From Limisphaerales bacterium (GTDB lineage Bacteria; Verrucomicrobiota; Verrucomicrobiia; Limisphaerales; UBA11358): 45,565 bases of DNA. Of this stretch, positions 16,994 to 29,530 are shown one piece after another (the first letter of the stretch is position 1; each line of letters opens with the position of its first letter). The notes beneath the pieces were generated by a model. The model had not been told where the DNA came from. It ran no database searches and saw nothing but the letters and a program-made list of their open reading frames with translations. The position numbers and the translations under genes are program-made. The stretch is taken from positions 1 through 45,565 of the forward strand of contig JANYFN010000165.1 in NCBI GenBank assembly GCA_025362675.1, written 5' to 3'.

Positions 16994-17452
16994 GCGGTGT
17001 TTTCTTGCTGGAACGGCCCGGATAACGCGCGGCCAGGTCATCGTGGATGTCGCCGGCGTTGGTCCGACCGCGCTTGGCGGCCTCGGCGGTGTTGCCGTAG
17101 TAGGCGAGGTTCACCATCATGATTTCATTGCCGCCACATCGTAAGTGTCCGTCAGCTTGGCGGAGAGCAGTTCGAGGCGGGAACGGAATTTATCCATCTG
17201 CACGCGCAGCGCGCGATCCTTTTGCATTTCGGGGATGCTGACATAGGCGGGGATGAACTCGGGATGACTCGTCATGTAACTCGCGCATTTATCGTCAAAG
17301 GCCACGGTCTTTTCGCCGAGCAACACATTGTTATCGCCCGAGGCGCGGCTGAGAAGAAAGGGCAGGAGCGTCTCCAGGACGGCAAGGTGGGTGAGGATGT
17401 CGGTGATGTTTTGGTCGGTGAGGCTGGCGGAGACCTGATTGTCGTTAGGCAT
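16977..17452 (-). pseudogene. small conserved protein gene broken by a one-base frameshift
   Basis: The intact frame from 17452 (MPNDNQVSASLTDQNITD) runs 111 residues and stops at 17117. Directly after, in the next frame, a sequence of the expected family type continues: MMVNLAYYGNTAEAAKRG, IHDDLAARYPGR, stop at 16977. Adding one G at about 17131-17133 (GCGGCAATG to GCGGGCAATG) restores DVAGNEIMMVNLAYYG and a single 158-residue protein. Proteins of this kind, ending in ...YnxxKxAA...G...IxDDLxxRFPG, are widespread small alpha-helical proteins of unknown function. The cause may be a real deletion or a sequencing error in a short G run. The 21-bp array starts right behind the stop. Confidence 0.75.
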
Positions 17453-17643
17453 AGTGGTAATGGTTAGGGGTTAAACGTTAGGGGAGAGGTTTTCTTGGAT
17501 GTCGGACTCTAGCCCCCGCAAAACCGACAAGCTACCTAAATGTGATTATGTCTGGCGCGAAACGAGTTCGGCCCAAACCGGCTCCGAGTCGCGATCAGCA
17601 AATCCAGGTTGATAAACAAACCGCTGAAGCTGGGGCGGGCGCG

Positions 17644-17680
17644 TGACGCCGTGCTGGGTCAGACCCACGACGGCGCGTCA
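17644..17680. repeat. imperfect inverted repeat
   Basis: TGACGCCGTGCTGGGTC (17644-17660) faces GACCCACGACGGCGCGTCA (17662-17680), pairing with a two-base bulge and a two-base mismatch. It lies just past the fba terminator, in the otherwise gene-free stretch 17453-17734, and resembles the other dispersed palindromes. Confidence 0.55.
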
Positions 17681-17688
17681 AAAACAAA

Positions 17689-17718
17689 AAGCCCCGAGCC
17701 AACGCTGGCTCGGGGCTT
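17689..17718 (-). terminator. intrinsic terminator of fba
   Basis: A perfect 13-bp stem (AAGCCCCGAGCCA / TGGCTCGGGGCTT) with an ACGC loop. On the minus strand it is followed by TTTTTGTTTT. It is 16 bases past the aldolase stop codon. Confidence 0.92.
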
Positions 17719-17734
17719 GGGGTTAAAGGTGTTT

Positions 17735-18697
17735 TCAGTCGAACGCATGACCGGCGCAGCACAAAACGTCTTTGACTTTGTGGCGGACGAGGTCTTTGAC
17801 CATGTCGCGCGCCGGGCCCATGTATTTGCGCGGATCGAATTCGCTCGGTTTTTCGGCGAACACTTTGCGGATGCCAGCGGTCATGGCCATGCGGAGGTCG
17901 GTGTCGATGTTGACCTTGGTGCAACCCACGCGGCGCGCGATTTCGATGTCGGCTTCGGGCACGCCTTTGGAGTCCGGCATGTGGCCGCCATACTTGTTGA
18001 TCATTTCCGCGAGGTAGGGCGGCACGCTGGAGGCACCGTGCAAGACGAGGGGGTAATCGCCCATGCCGGCGTCCATGAGCGCTTTCTTGATGGCTTTAAG
18101 GCGTTCGAGATCGAGGTGCTGTTCGCCCTTGAATTTGTAAGCGCCGTGGCTGTTGCCGATGGCGATGGCGAGCGAATCGCAACCGGTTTCCTTGACGAAT
18201 TTGACGGCTTCTTCAGGATTGGTGTAGTGGCCGCTGGTGGAGTGCGCGCCGCCTTCTTCGCCTTCGTCGAACTGGGCGCCGACGAGGTGACCGAGCTCGG
18301 ATTCCACGGAGCAATTATGTTTGTGGGCGTATTCGACGACTTTGCGGGTGATTTCCGCGTTCTTCTCAAAAGATTCGTGCGAGGCATCAATCATGACGCT
18401 GGTGAAACCTTCGTCGATGCATTGTTTGCACAGCTCGAAGGTATCGCCGTGATCGAGGTGAACCGCGATGGGGATGTTGGACAAGCTGACGGCGGCCTCG
18501 ATGAGTTTCTTGAGGTAAACCGGATTGGCGTATTGGCGGGCACCTTTGGAAATCTGGAGGATGAGCGGGGCTTTTTCCTCTTCGCAGGCTTCGACGATCG
18601 CCTGAATGAGTTCCATGTTGTTGACGTTGAAAGCACCGAGGGCATATTTGCCTTTGAGTGCTTTAGCGAACAGGTCTTTGGTATGTGTCAGTGGCAT
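17735..18697 (-). CDS. fba: fructose-bisphosphate aldolase, class II
   Basis: 320 residues. It splits or forms fructose-1,6-bisphosphate in glycolysis and gluconeogenesis with a zinc ion. The protein shows GAFNVNNMEL near the start, the zinc/catalytic segments VHLDHGDTFELC and SVESELGHLVG, the sodium/phosphate-binding GNSHGAYKF and LHGASSVP, and KVNIDTDLRMA. Start is the ATG at 18697. It is a single-gene unit with its own strong terminator. Confidence 0.96.
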   Translation of the reverse strand: MPLTHTKDLFAKALKGKYALGAFNVNNMELIQAIVEACEEEKAPLILQISKGARQYANPVYLKKLIEAAVSLSNIPIAVHLDHGDTFELCKQCIDEGFTSVMIDASHESFEKNAEITRKVVEYAHKHNCSVESELGHLVGAQFDEGEEGGAHSTSGHYTNPEEAVKFVKETGCDSLAIAIGNSHGAYKFKGEQHLDLERLKAIKKALMDAGMGDYPLVLHGASSVPPYLAEMINKYGGHMPDSKGVPEADIEIARRVGCTKVNIDTDLRMAMTAGIRKVFAEKPSEFDPRKYMGPARDMVKDLVRHKVKDVLCCAGHAFD

Positions 18698-18813
18698 AAA
18701 TTTGTTTTTGTGAGGCCGGATGAGTCCGGGGTTGTTCTAACAGCGGATAGGATAAGAATTTTGCGCGGAAAGAAAATGAAAAAATATGGCCAGTTATTAA
18801 CCATTGTTCTCCA

Positions 18814-23537
<4,724 letters not shown>

Positions 23538-23541
<4 letters not shown>

Positions 23542-23954
23542 ACCACGGAGACACAGAGGCACAGAGACAGAGGCTGAATCAATTGAGTCAGCAGGTGATT
23601 GGTTTGTGTATTGAGGTGCATCGCGTGCTTGGGCCAGGGTTGTTGGAATCAGCTTACGAAGCTGCCCTGGCTTATGAATTGGCAACCGCAGGCATTCCAT
23701 TTCAGAAGCAGATTGATCTGCCGCTTGATTATAAGGGTGTGAAGCTCGACTGCGGTTATCGTCTGGATTTCATCATCGCCGAAGATTTGATTTTAGAACT
23801 CAAAGCCGTTCAAGAAATTCTGCCGGTGCATAAAGCGCAGCTATTGACCTATCTAAAGCTGAATCAGAAGCCGCTCGGTCTTTTGATAAATTTCAATGTC
23901 CCTTTGCTCAAAGACGGCGTCCAGCGCGTCGTCATCGGCGAAACCTTTAGATGA
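23538..23954 (+). CDS. GxxExxY protein (PD-(D/E)XK-like), cassette cargo
   Basis: 138 residues. The ATG overlaps the RuBisCO-like stop (ATGA). The family signature GLLESAYE (GxxExxY) is present, with GYRLDFIIAEDLILELKA, which resembles the D...ExK core of PD-(D/E)XK nucleases. Function is unknown for the family. The first ten residues (MNHGDTEAQR) are a translation of the cassette end itself, so the native start may be MRLNQ-like further in or the element's own end. The gene is carried by a 456-bp unit with inverted ends (separate entry) and interrupts a metabolic operon. Upstream translation can enter through the ATGA overlap. Confidence 0.85.
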
Positions 23955-23998
23955 ACCGCATCAAATCCATCTCTGTGCCTCTGTGCCTCTGCGGTTCA
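23539..23998. mobile_element. candidate mobile cassette with inverted ends carrying GxxExxY gene
   Basis: The left end (23541-23567, AACCACGGAGACACAGAGGC...) and right end (23970-23996) are inverted copies, 24 of 27 matching, extending two bases on each side. Between them lies little but the GxxExxY ORF. I see no transposase and no clear target-site duplication. It sits between two genes expected to be adjacent, the RuBisCO-like protein and its kinase. Confidence 0.7.
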
Positions 23999-24009
23999 AA
24001 TCCCGCCGC

Positions 24010-25380
24010 ATGAGCAAGCTCATGCTGACATTTTACGGTGATGATTTCACTGGCTCGACGGATGCGCTGGAACAACTCACGCTCGCCGGCATTCGCACGG
24101 CGTTGTTCATCGCGCCGCCAACGACCGCGCAGTTGAAAAAATTTCCCGCACTGCAAGCCATCGGGGTGGCGGGCAAAACGCGTTCGCTCGCGCCGGACGC
24201 GATGGAGCGCGAACTCAAGCCCGTGTTGCTCGCGCTAAAAAAACTCGGCGCGCGGCACGTTCACTACAAAGTTTGCTCCACGTTTGATTCCTCGCCGACC
24301 GTTGGCAGCATTGGGCGCGCGATGGACGTGGCGACGAAAATTTTTCCGGCGCAATTTGTTCCGCTGCTTGTTGCCGCGCCGTCGCTCGGACGCTACACGA
24401 TTTTTGGAAATCATTTTGCGCGTTACGGCATCGGCAGCAGCGGCGCGATACACCGGCTCGATCAACATCCATCCATCAGCAAGCATCCCGTCACGCCGAT
24501 GACGGAAGCGGATTTGCGGAAACATTTGGCGAAGCAGACGAAAAAGAAAATTGCGCTGTTCGACATTTTGAAATTGTCGCTGCCGGAGAACGAAAGTCGC
24601 GCCGCGTTTCAAATACTTCTCGCCGAAAAGCCGGATGTGGTTTTGTTCGATGCGCTCACGGCGGAACATCTCGCGCGCGTCGGCGAAATTTTGGAAAGCC
24701 TTGCCGGTTCGCAGCGGCAGTTATTTTCCGTTGGCTCGTCGGGAATTGAGGCGGCGCTGGCGGCGCAATTTAATTCTCGTAGCAGCCGACGTGAGTCGGC
24801 TCTAACTAAAAAATCGGAAAGCGATTGGAGCGGACTCACGTCCGCTGCTACAAACATATTGGTCGGCTCGGGCAGTTGCTCGCCGGTGACGGGCGGGCAG
24901 ATCGCGTGGGCGTTGAAACATGGTTTTGCGGAAGTGGCGTTGGATGCCGCTGCGTTGACGGATGGAAAAAATTCGGCGAAAGAAATCAAACGCGCGGCAG
25001 ACGTTGCTGCCGCGTGGCTGAATGCTGGCCGCAGCGTGTTGGTTCACACGACCAAAAGCGGTTCAGACAAAAGCATTGCGGCAACGTTAAAAAGCGACAC
25101 CGCAAAAATTCTCGGCACGGCGTTGGGAAAAGTTTTGCACGGCGCGCTGGAGCAAAGCAAAGTCCGCCGCGTGTGCATCGCCGGTGGGGACACGTCGAGC
25201 TTTGCCGCGCGGGCATTGGGGATTGAGGTGTTGGAGATGATTGCGCCGCTCACGCCGGGCGCGCCGTTGTGTCGGGCGTTTGCGCCGGGTTCCCCGGCGG
25301 ATGGCTGCGAAATTGTTTTCAAGGGCGGACAGGTTGGGGCGGAGAATTACTTTGAAATCGTGAAACGCGGGAAAATATAA
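24010..25380 (+). CDS. DUF1537 four-carbon acid-sugar kinase family protein (OiaK-like)
   Basis: 456 residues from the ATG at 24010. The N-terminal sugar-binding domain starts LTFYGDDFTGSTDALEQL, with HYKVCSTFDSSPTVGSIG. The C-terminal nucleotide-binding domain has LVGSGSCSPVTGGQI, AGGDTSSFAARALG and the end EIVFKGGQVGAENYF. All are typical of the DUF1537 kinases that phosphorylate acid sugars (four-carbon acids, 3-oxo-isoapionate). The RuBisCO-like neighbour favours 3-oxo-isoapionate kinase. A 73-bp palindromic repeat encodes residues about 257-281 (SRSSRRESALTKK...WSGLTSAAT), an in-frame insertion between the two domains. Confidence 0.9.
   Translation: MSKLMLTFYGDDFTGSTDALEQLTLAGIRTALFIAPPTTAQLKKFPALQAIGVAGKTRSLAPDAMERELKPVLLALKKLGARHVHYKVCSTFDSSPTVGSIGRAMDVATKIFPAQFVPLLVAAPSLGRYTIFGNHFARYGIGSSGAIHRLDQHPSISKHPVTPMTEADLRKHLAKQTKKKIALFDILKLSLPENESRAAFQILLAEKPDVVLFDALTAEHLARVGEILESLAGSQRQLFSVGSSGIEAALAAQFNSRSSRRESALTKKSESDWSGLTSAATNILVGSGSCSPVTGGQIAWALKHGFAEVALDAAALTDGKNSAKEIKRAADVAAAWLNAGRSVLVHTTKSGSDKSIAATLKSDTAKILGTALGKVLHGALEQSKVRRVCIAGGDTSSFAARALGIEVLEMIAPLTPGAPLCRAFAPGSPADGCEIVFKGGQVGAENYFEIVKRGKI
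24779..24851. repeat. paired-hairpin repeat inserted in frame in the DUF1537 kinase gene
   Basis: Two 23-nt arms (24779-24801 and 24829-24851) are inverted copies. Each arm alone also folds: AGCCGAC-GTGA-GTCGGCT on the left, AGCGGAC-TCAC-GTCCGCT on the right. The arms differ at two positions only, and these pair with each other within a hairpin (C-G swapped to G-C). The element falls in the linker between the two kinase domains and leaves the frame open. Confidence 0.85.
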
Positions 25381-25383
25381 ACC

Positions 25384-25404
25384 GGCAGCGCGGCAGCGCT
25401 GCCC
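25384..25404. repeat. palindromic repeat before racemase-fold gene
   Basis: GGCAGCGCGGCAGCGCTGCC includes the perfect palindrome GGCAGCGCTGCC. A related remnant lies at 12932-12953. It fills most of the 38-base gap between the kinase and the racemase-fold gene. Confidence 0.6.
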
Positions 25405-25418
25405 AACCAACCAAATTT

Positions 25419-26081
25419 ATGAAACAAAAAACTCTCGGACTCATTCACACCTCGGCGATTCATGTGCCGGGATTCGCGCAGTTATGCCAAGAAAAACTGC
25501 CTGGCGTGAAGATATTCAACATCGTGGACGACAGCCTCGTGAGCGGCATCGCCGCCGCTGGTAGTTTGACGCCGACGATTGCGCGGCGCGTCGCGAGCTA
25601 TCTGGAATCCGCCGAGTTGGCGGGCGCGGATTATATCATGGTCACTTGCTCGTCCATCGGACCGGCGGTGGAGGCGGGCGCGAAATTGATCGGCGTGCCG
25701 GTGCTGCGTGTGGATCAGCCGATGGCGGACAAGGCCGTTGCAACCGGGAAAAAAATCGGCGTCGTCGCCACGCTGCAAACGACGCTGGAGCCGACGGCAG
25801 ATTTGATTTCGCGCCGGGCGGCGATGGCGGGAAAAGGAATCGAACTTACTTCAAAATTGGTTGCAGGCGCATTTGAAGCCTTGATGGCGGGCGATGGTGC
25901 GACGCATGATGCGAAGGTGGCGGCGGCATTGAAGGAATTATCGCAGTCGGTGGATGTCATCGTGCTGGCGCAGGCTTCGATGGCGCGCGTGGTGGATGCT
26001 TTGAAGCCGGAAGACAAACGCGTGCCGATTCTGGCGAGTCCCGCGATTGCGGTGGATTTTCTGGCGACGGTTTTGAAATGA
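25419..26081 (+). CDS. Asp/Glu racemase-superfamily protein of the RuBisCO-like operon
   Basis: 220 residues. The fold signature is ADYIMVTCSSIGP with catalytic-type Cys77. The second catalytic cysteine of glutamate/aspartate racemases is not present where expected: the segment reads VIVLAQASMARV, with Ser in its place. Relatives with one cysteine include arylmalonate decarboxylase-like and other non-racemase members, so an isomerase, decarboxylase or epimerase step on an acid sugar is as likely as racemisation. It belongs to the operon by orientation and close spacing. No signal peptide is seen. Confidence 0.82.
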   Translation: MKQKTLGLIHTSAIHVPGFAQLCQEKLPGVKIFNIVDDSLVSGIAAAGSLTPTIARRVASYLESAELAGADYIMVTCSSIGPAVEAGAKLIGVPVLRVDQPMADKAVATGKKIGVVATLQTTLEPTADLISRRAAMAGKGIELTSKLVAGAFEALMAGDGATHDAKVAAALKELSQSVDVIVLAQASMARVVDALKPEDKRVPILASPAIAVDFLATVLK

Positions 26082-26217
26082 AGCACCAAGCACCACCATC
26101 CAAGCTCCAGAGAAGCACTAAGCGCCAAACTTCAAACGAGCGTGCGCGTGCTGCCTTGATGTTTGAAGATTGGAATTTCTCTGGCTGTTGGCTGTTGGAG
26201 TTTGGAGTTTTTTCAAA
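26082..26217. repeat. inverted dispersed repeat in the operon gap
   Basis: The 136-base gap holds CCAGAGAA (about 26107-26114) facing TTCTCTGG (26176-26183) and CTTCAAAC (about 26130-26137) facing GTTTGAAG (26161-26168). Words such as AAGCACCAAGC and CTGTTGGAGTTTGGAG mark another dispersed palindrome class. No ribosome-binding site or gene of its own is seen. Confidence 0.6.
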
Positions 26218-27432
26218 ATGAATTTAATCTGGCAACCAATCGTGGTCATATTCGCTATCGCCTTCGCGATTTCACTTCGCTTCTCGAAAAATTTTCGCGG
26301 CTACCAGTTTACAGCATGGATCATCGCGGTGGTCGCGGCGGCGATGGTTTATCCGCAGCACTTTCTTCACGTCGGCGATTTCGACATAAAAAACAAATGG
26401 GTGATGCTCATCGCCATTCAGCTGGTGATGTTTGGCATGGGGACGCAGATGAGCCTCCACGATTTTGCCGGCGTCGCGAAAGCTCCGCGCGGTGTGTTTG
26501 TCGGCATCCTCTGCCATTTCACTGTTATGCCGCTGGTGGGACTGGCGCTCACAAAAATATTTCGTTTTGAACCGGAGATCGCGGCGGGAATTATTTTAAT
26601 CGGCTCTTGCTCCAGTGGATTGGCGTCGAACGTCATGGCTTACATGGCGAAATCCAATCTCGCGTTGTCGGTCACGGTGACGACGGTGACGACGATGATT
26701 GCCCCTGTCATGACGCCGCTGTGGATGAAGTTGCTCGCTGGCACGATGGTCGAGGTAAGCTTTTTCAAGATGATGGTCGAGATCATCAAAATTGTTTTGG
26801 TGCCGATTGCGGCGGCGTTGATTCATGATTATTTAAAGCATGCTTCGCCATCAGGTAAAAAAATCATTTTTGGCATCACTGCCTTCGCAATCGTTTGGTT
26901 GGTTGCTCTGCCGGTTGGCGGCTGGGCGATATTGCAGAAACAATTTTCTACGGATGCATTGGCCACGATTTCACTCGCTGGCTTTTTGTTGAGCGCGTTT
27001 GTCATCGGCGTGGCGTATCACTCGCTGGCAAAACGACTGAAGTGGCTGGATGTCACGATGCCCACACTAGCCATCGTGGGCATTCTCTATGTCACGGCGA
27101 TGACGACGGCGTCCGGGCGCGATAATTTGATGGAAGTTGGCGCGCTACTCTTCATAGCTTCGGTGATGCACAACACGGCGGGCTATTTTTTTGGATACTT
27201 TTTGAGTCGCGCGGCTGGATTGGATAAAAACTCTGCGCGCAGTATCGCGTTCGAAGTCGGCTTACAAAACGGCGGCATGGCATCCGGCTTGGCGAGTGCG
27301 ATGGGCAAACTTGGCACGGTTGGGCTGGCGGCGGCGATTTTTATACCTTGGATGAACATCAGCGGCTCGGTATTGGCGAATTACTGGAGCAAACGTCCGA
27401 CAAAAGATTTCCTGAAGGTTGATCTAAGCTGA
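26218..27432 (+). CDS. bile acid:sodium symporter (BASS) family transporter
   Basis: 404 residues from the ATG at 26218, with about nine to ten hydrophobic segments. The family motifs LIGSCSSGLASNVMAYMAKSN (shortened: GSCSSGLASN) and FEVGLQNGGMASGLA are the two conserved sodium/substrate-binding crossover regions. BASS proteins import bile acids, pantoate, pyruvate or other organic anions with sodium. As the last gene of the RuBisCO-like operon it probably imports the acid-sugar substrate. It is preceded by a repeat-filled gap. Confidence 0.92.
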   Translation: MNLIWQPIVVIFAIAFAISLRFSKNFRGYQFTAWIIAVVAAAMVYPQHFLHVGDFDIKNKWVMLIAIQLVMFGMGTQMSLHDFAGVAKAPRGVFVGILCHFTVMPLVGLALTKIFRFEPEIAAGIILIGSCSSGLASNVMAYMAKSNLALSVTVTTVTTMIAPVMTPLWMKLLAGTMVEVSFFKMMVEIIKIVLVPIAAALIHDYLKHASPSGKKIIFGITAFAIVWLVALPVGGWAILQKQFSTDALATISLAGFLLSAFVIGVAYHSLAKRLKWLDVTMPTLAIVGILYVTAMTTASGRDNLMEVGALLFIASVMHNTAGYFFGYFLSRAAGLDKNSARSIAFEVGLQNGGMASGLASAMGKLGTVGLAAAIFIPWMNISGSVLANYWSKRPTKDFLKVDLS

Positions 27433-27509
27433 GACTAGCTCATTTTCAATTATTTCGCCGAAGTTTACGCTCAAGGTTTGGTTGGCATTGCCGATGCTTA
27501 GCAATAGGT

Positions 27510-27707
27510 ATGACATACAAACACACAATGACGATGGACAAAGTTTGGGAACACAACGGCGTTTCTGCAATTCCCTTCGCTGGAATTGTTGCTAAACTAA
27601 AAAACGCTGTAAAAAACAGAATTCCAGTAGGTTACCAAGATGAATCTGGTTTTCATACCGGCGTAAAACCGGATAGTGACAACGTTCAGTGGCCTGCAAC
27701 TTGGTGA
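27510..27707 (+). CDS. small conserved-looking protein of unknown function
   Basis: 65 residues or fewer; the ATGs at 27510, 27528 and 27534 are all possible. The first has AGGT just before it. The sequence MDKVWEHNGVSAIPFAGIV and VGYQDESGFHTGVKP...WPATW looks like a real compact domain with conserved Gly, Trp and aromatic residues, and I recall similar small proteins from related bacteria. It has no signal or membrane segment. The surrounding bases are A+T-rich. Confidence 0.55.
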   Translation: MTYKHTMTMDKVWEHNGVSAIPFAGIVAKLKNAVKNRIPVGYQDESGFHTGVKPDSDNVQWPATW

Positions 27708-27929
27708 TTTTGGTTGGTTTTTGGCGTTTCTTGCTGTCCCAGAGTGAGCCAAAAGAACGGGTCAAGGGCGACAAAATGGGGCAAATTTGTGCCTAAGTGC
27801 GATTGCTGCCGGAAATAATTGCCGGTTTTTTTCTTCATTCTCTGCTTCTCAATAGTTTTTCCTACTGTTGCCCGCAAATTTATCGCCGCGATGATCGGGG
27901 TGTTTCGACTCGCAGTCTCAAAAATTTTC

Positions 27930-27956
27930 TAGACAATTTTGCTGATTGTGTATAAA
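27930..27956 (+). promoter_or_regulatory. candidate promoter of the exopolysaccharide locus
   Basis: TAGACA (27930-27935) and TATAAA (27951-27956) are spaced 15 bases, slightly short; shifting the -10 to TAAATT gives 17. Transcription would begin near 27965, leaving a leader of about 140 bases before the UpxY-like start. Confidence 0.4.
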
Positions 27957-28017
27957 TTAAAGACATATTTGGGTTTGGTCAAAGCATGACTGATGGACAT
28001 TTAAACCAGAAGAGCAA

Positions 28018-28044
28018 GGCAGCTTTTTTTGAGCTGCCATTTTT
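28018..28044 (+). terminator. leader terminator or attenuator before the NusG-like gene
   Basis: GGCAGCT-TTTTTTG-AGCTGCC (7-bp stem) is followed by ATTTTT. It ends 60 bases before the ATG of the UpxY/RfaH-type regulator. As an intrinsic terminator inside the leader it could attenuate the long operon and be the site of antitermination. Confidence 0.6.
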
Positions 28045-28103
28045 AATCTGGTGATTGGATTGATTTGGACGATTATAGCTTTAATTGGGCAGTTTTTGTT
28101 GAG

Positions 28104-28685
28104 ATGCAAAACACATTACAATGTTGGTATGTAGTGCGGACGAAGCCGAAACACGAACACATCGCTGCGGCTAATTTAGAACGGCAGTTCGGACTGGATG
28201 TCTTTCTTCCCCGTTTACGGTTGGAAAAGCTTACTCGTCGCGGCTTGGTGAAGCAGGTTGAGCCGCTTTTCCCCTGTTATCTCTTTGTGAATTGCGTGAT
28301 TGCGGATCGGATAGCTGATTTGCAACACGCTTCGGGTGTCAGCAAAATTCTCCGATTTGGCGAAAAAATCCCCCCCGTTGCCGACGCGGTCATTAAAGAG
28401 CTTCAGTTACACTTCGGGACCGACGATACGTTGGTAGTTACCAATCATATAACGCCAGGTGATGAGGTCACGGTTACTGAAGGGGCCTTCGCGGGGTTGG
28501 ATGCTTTGGTGCTAAAAAACTTGCCAGCACGCAAGCGAGTGCAAATCTTGCTGGAAGTGTTGGGGCGTCCGACGCCGGTGGAAGTCCGCTGGGACTCGCT
28601 CCTCCTGAAAAAAAATACTTTGGCGGAAATGGCGCCGGCTTTGGCCGCGCCAGTTCGTCAGGAAAAGACAAGGGTGCGCCTGTGA
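28104..28685 (+). CDS. NusG/RfaH-family transcription antiterminator (UpxY-like)
   Basis: 193 residues from the ATG at 28104; a TTG at 28065 is an alternative. The NGN domain is clear: CWYVVRTKPKHEHIAAANLERQ, PLFPCYLFVNC and GVSKILRFGEKIPPV. A C-terminal KOW domain follows (ITPGDEVTVTEGAFAGLDALV). NusG paralogues at the head of polysaccharide operons (RfaH, UpxY) load on RNA polymerase in the leader and let it read through a long cluster. It is the first gene of the locus, downstream of a leader terminator. Confidence 0.92.
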   Translation: MQNTLQCWYVVRTKPKHEHIAAANLERQFGLDVFLPRLRLEKLTRRGLVKQVEPLFPCYLFVNCVIADRIADLQHASGVSKILRFGEKIPPVADAVIKELQLHFGTDDTLVVTNHITPGDEVTVTEGAFAGLDALVLKNLPARKRVQILLEVLGRPTPVEVRWDSLLLKKNTLAEMAPALAAPVRQEKTRVRL

Positions 28686-28794
28686 ACTTTACCTTTTGTC
28701 ATGACATCAGTTTTCCGCGGGCTGCGGAATTGGAATGTTCGTTTCTGAAAAGTGAGAAAACGAACACGTGCGGAGCCTTGGTTGGATACTTAGG

Positions 28795-29520
28795 ATGAAT
28801 AACTCAAATCAAAACGGCTTGCCGCCTTGGAAGCGCACTTTAGATGTGCTGCTCATCGTGGCATCATTGCCGATGCTCATTCCGTTGGCATTGGGAATCG
28901 CTTTACTGATACGCTTGGTTTCCAAGGGGCCGATCTTGTTTCAACAAGAACGCGTTGGTTGGCGGGGTGAATTTTTCATGTGCTTAAAATTTCGCACGAT
29001 GAAGTGTGGGGCCGAAACGGTTTCCCACCGAGGACACCTCAGAGATCTCATGAAGTCTGATACGCCGATGCAAAAAATGGATTCCAAGGGCGATAAACGG
29101 ATCATTCCTTTTGGGAAAATTCTGCGTGCGTCTGGTTTGGATGAGTTGCCTCAATTAATCAACGTATTGCGCGGCGAAATGAGCGTTGTTGGTCCGCGTC
29201 CTTGCTTGCCATACGAGGCCGAGCTTTACCAGCAATGGCAATTGGAACGTTTCAATGCCGCCCCGGGACTCACGGGTCTTTGGCAGGTCAGCGGTAAAAA
29301 CAGGACAACCTTCACGCAAATGATACAGTTGGACATCCAATACACGAAGTCCATGTCTTTGGCGCTTGATCTTAAAATTATTTTCAAGACTATTCCGGCG
29401 CTGCTTTTGCAAATTTGGGAAACTAAGTTTAGAAAAAAAACTCCCGAAAAAGTTAATAACTCCGTGAATTGTGAGGTTGCGACCGAGGCCAATCTACCGG
29501 CCAGCGTCTCCAACAATTAA
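28795..29520 (+). CDS. undecaprenyl-phosphate sugar phosphotransferase (WcaJ/WbaP type)
   Basis: 241 residues. It starts the repeat unit by moving a sugar-1-phosphate from a UDP-sugar to undecaprenyl phosphate at the inner membrane. The N-terminal hydrophobic hairpin (VLLIVASLPMLIPLALGI) precedes the conserved KFRTM, RSSGLDELPQL-like LRASGLDELPQLINVLRG, GPRP and APGLTGLWQVSG. The start at 28795 is chosen over an upstream frame opening at 28768. It lacks the extra N-terminal helices of full-length WcaJ, so it is the short form. Confidence 0.93.
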   Translation: MNNSNQNGLPPWKRTLDVLLIVASLPMLIPLALGIALLIRLVSKGPILFQQERVGWRGEFFMCLKFRTMKCGAETVSHRGHLRDLMKSDTPMQKMDSKGDKRIIPFGKILRASGLDELPQLINVLRGEMSVVGPRPCLPYEAELYQQWQLERFNAAPGLTGLWQVSGKNRTTFTQMIQLDIQYTKSMSLALDLKIIFKTIPALLLQIWETKFRKKTPEKVNNSVNCEVATEANLPASVSNN

Positions 29521-29530
29521 ATAAATTTTT

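Larger units (their letters stand above)
27708..28064 (+). other. leader and intergenic region before the polysaccharide locus
   Basis: No gene is visible. The stretch holds a weak GC-poor half hairpin with a T-run (GCCGG...CCGGTTTTTTT, 27806-27831), a candidate promoter at 27930 and a terminator-like hairpin at 28018. It is probably the regulatory entry point of the exopolysaccharide locus. Confidence 0.6.

Noticed and set aside
16771-17025. A plus-strand open frame over the same array
   Set aside because: Same reason: the 21-bp period holds the frame open on both strands. There is no start signal and no recognisable domain.
16550-17041. A 163-residue minus-strand open frame with heptad-like repeats
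   Set aside because: It is open because the 21-bp repeat keeps frames open. Its first residues are a shadow of the better-supported broken gene at 16977-17452, and it has no ribosome-binding site.
27806-27831. GCCGG...CCGG with a T-run as a terminator
   Set aside because: The stem is only four bases with a nine-base loop; the two GCCGG words are mostly direct repeats, so it is not a convincing terminator.
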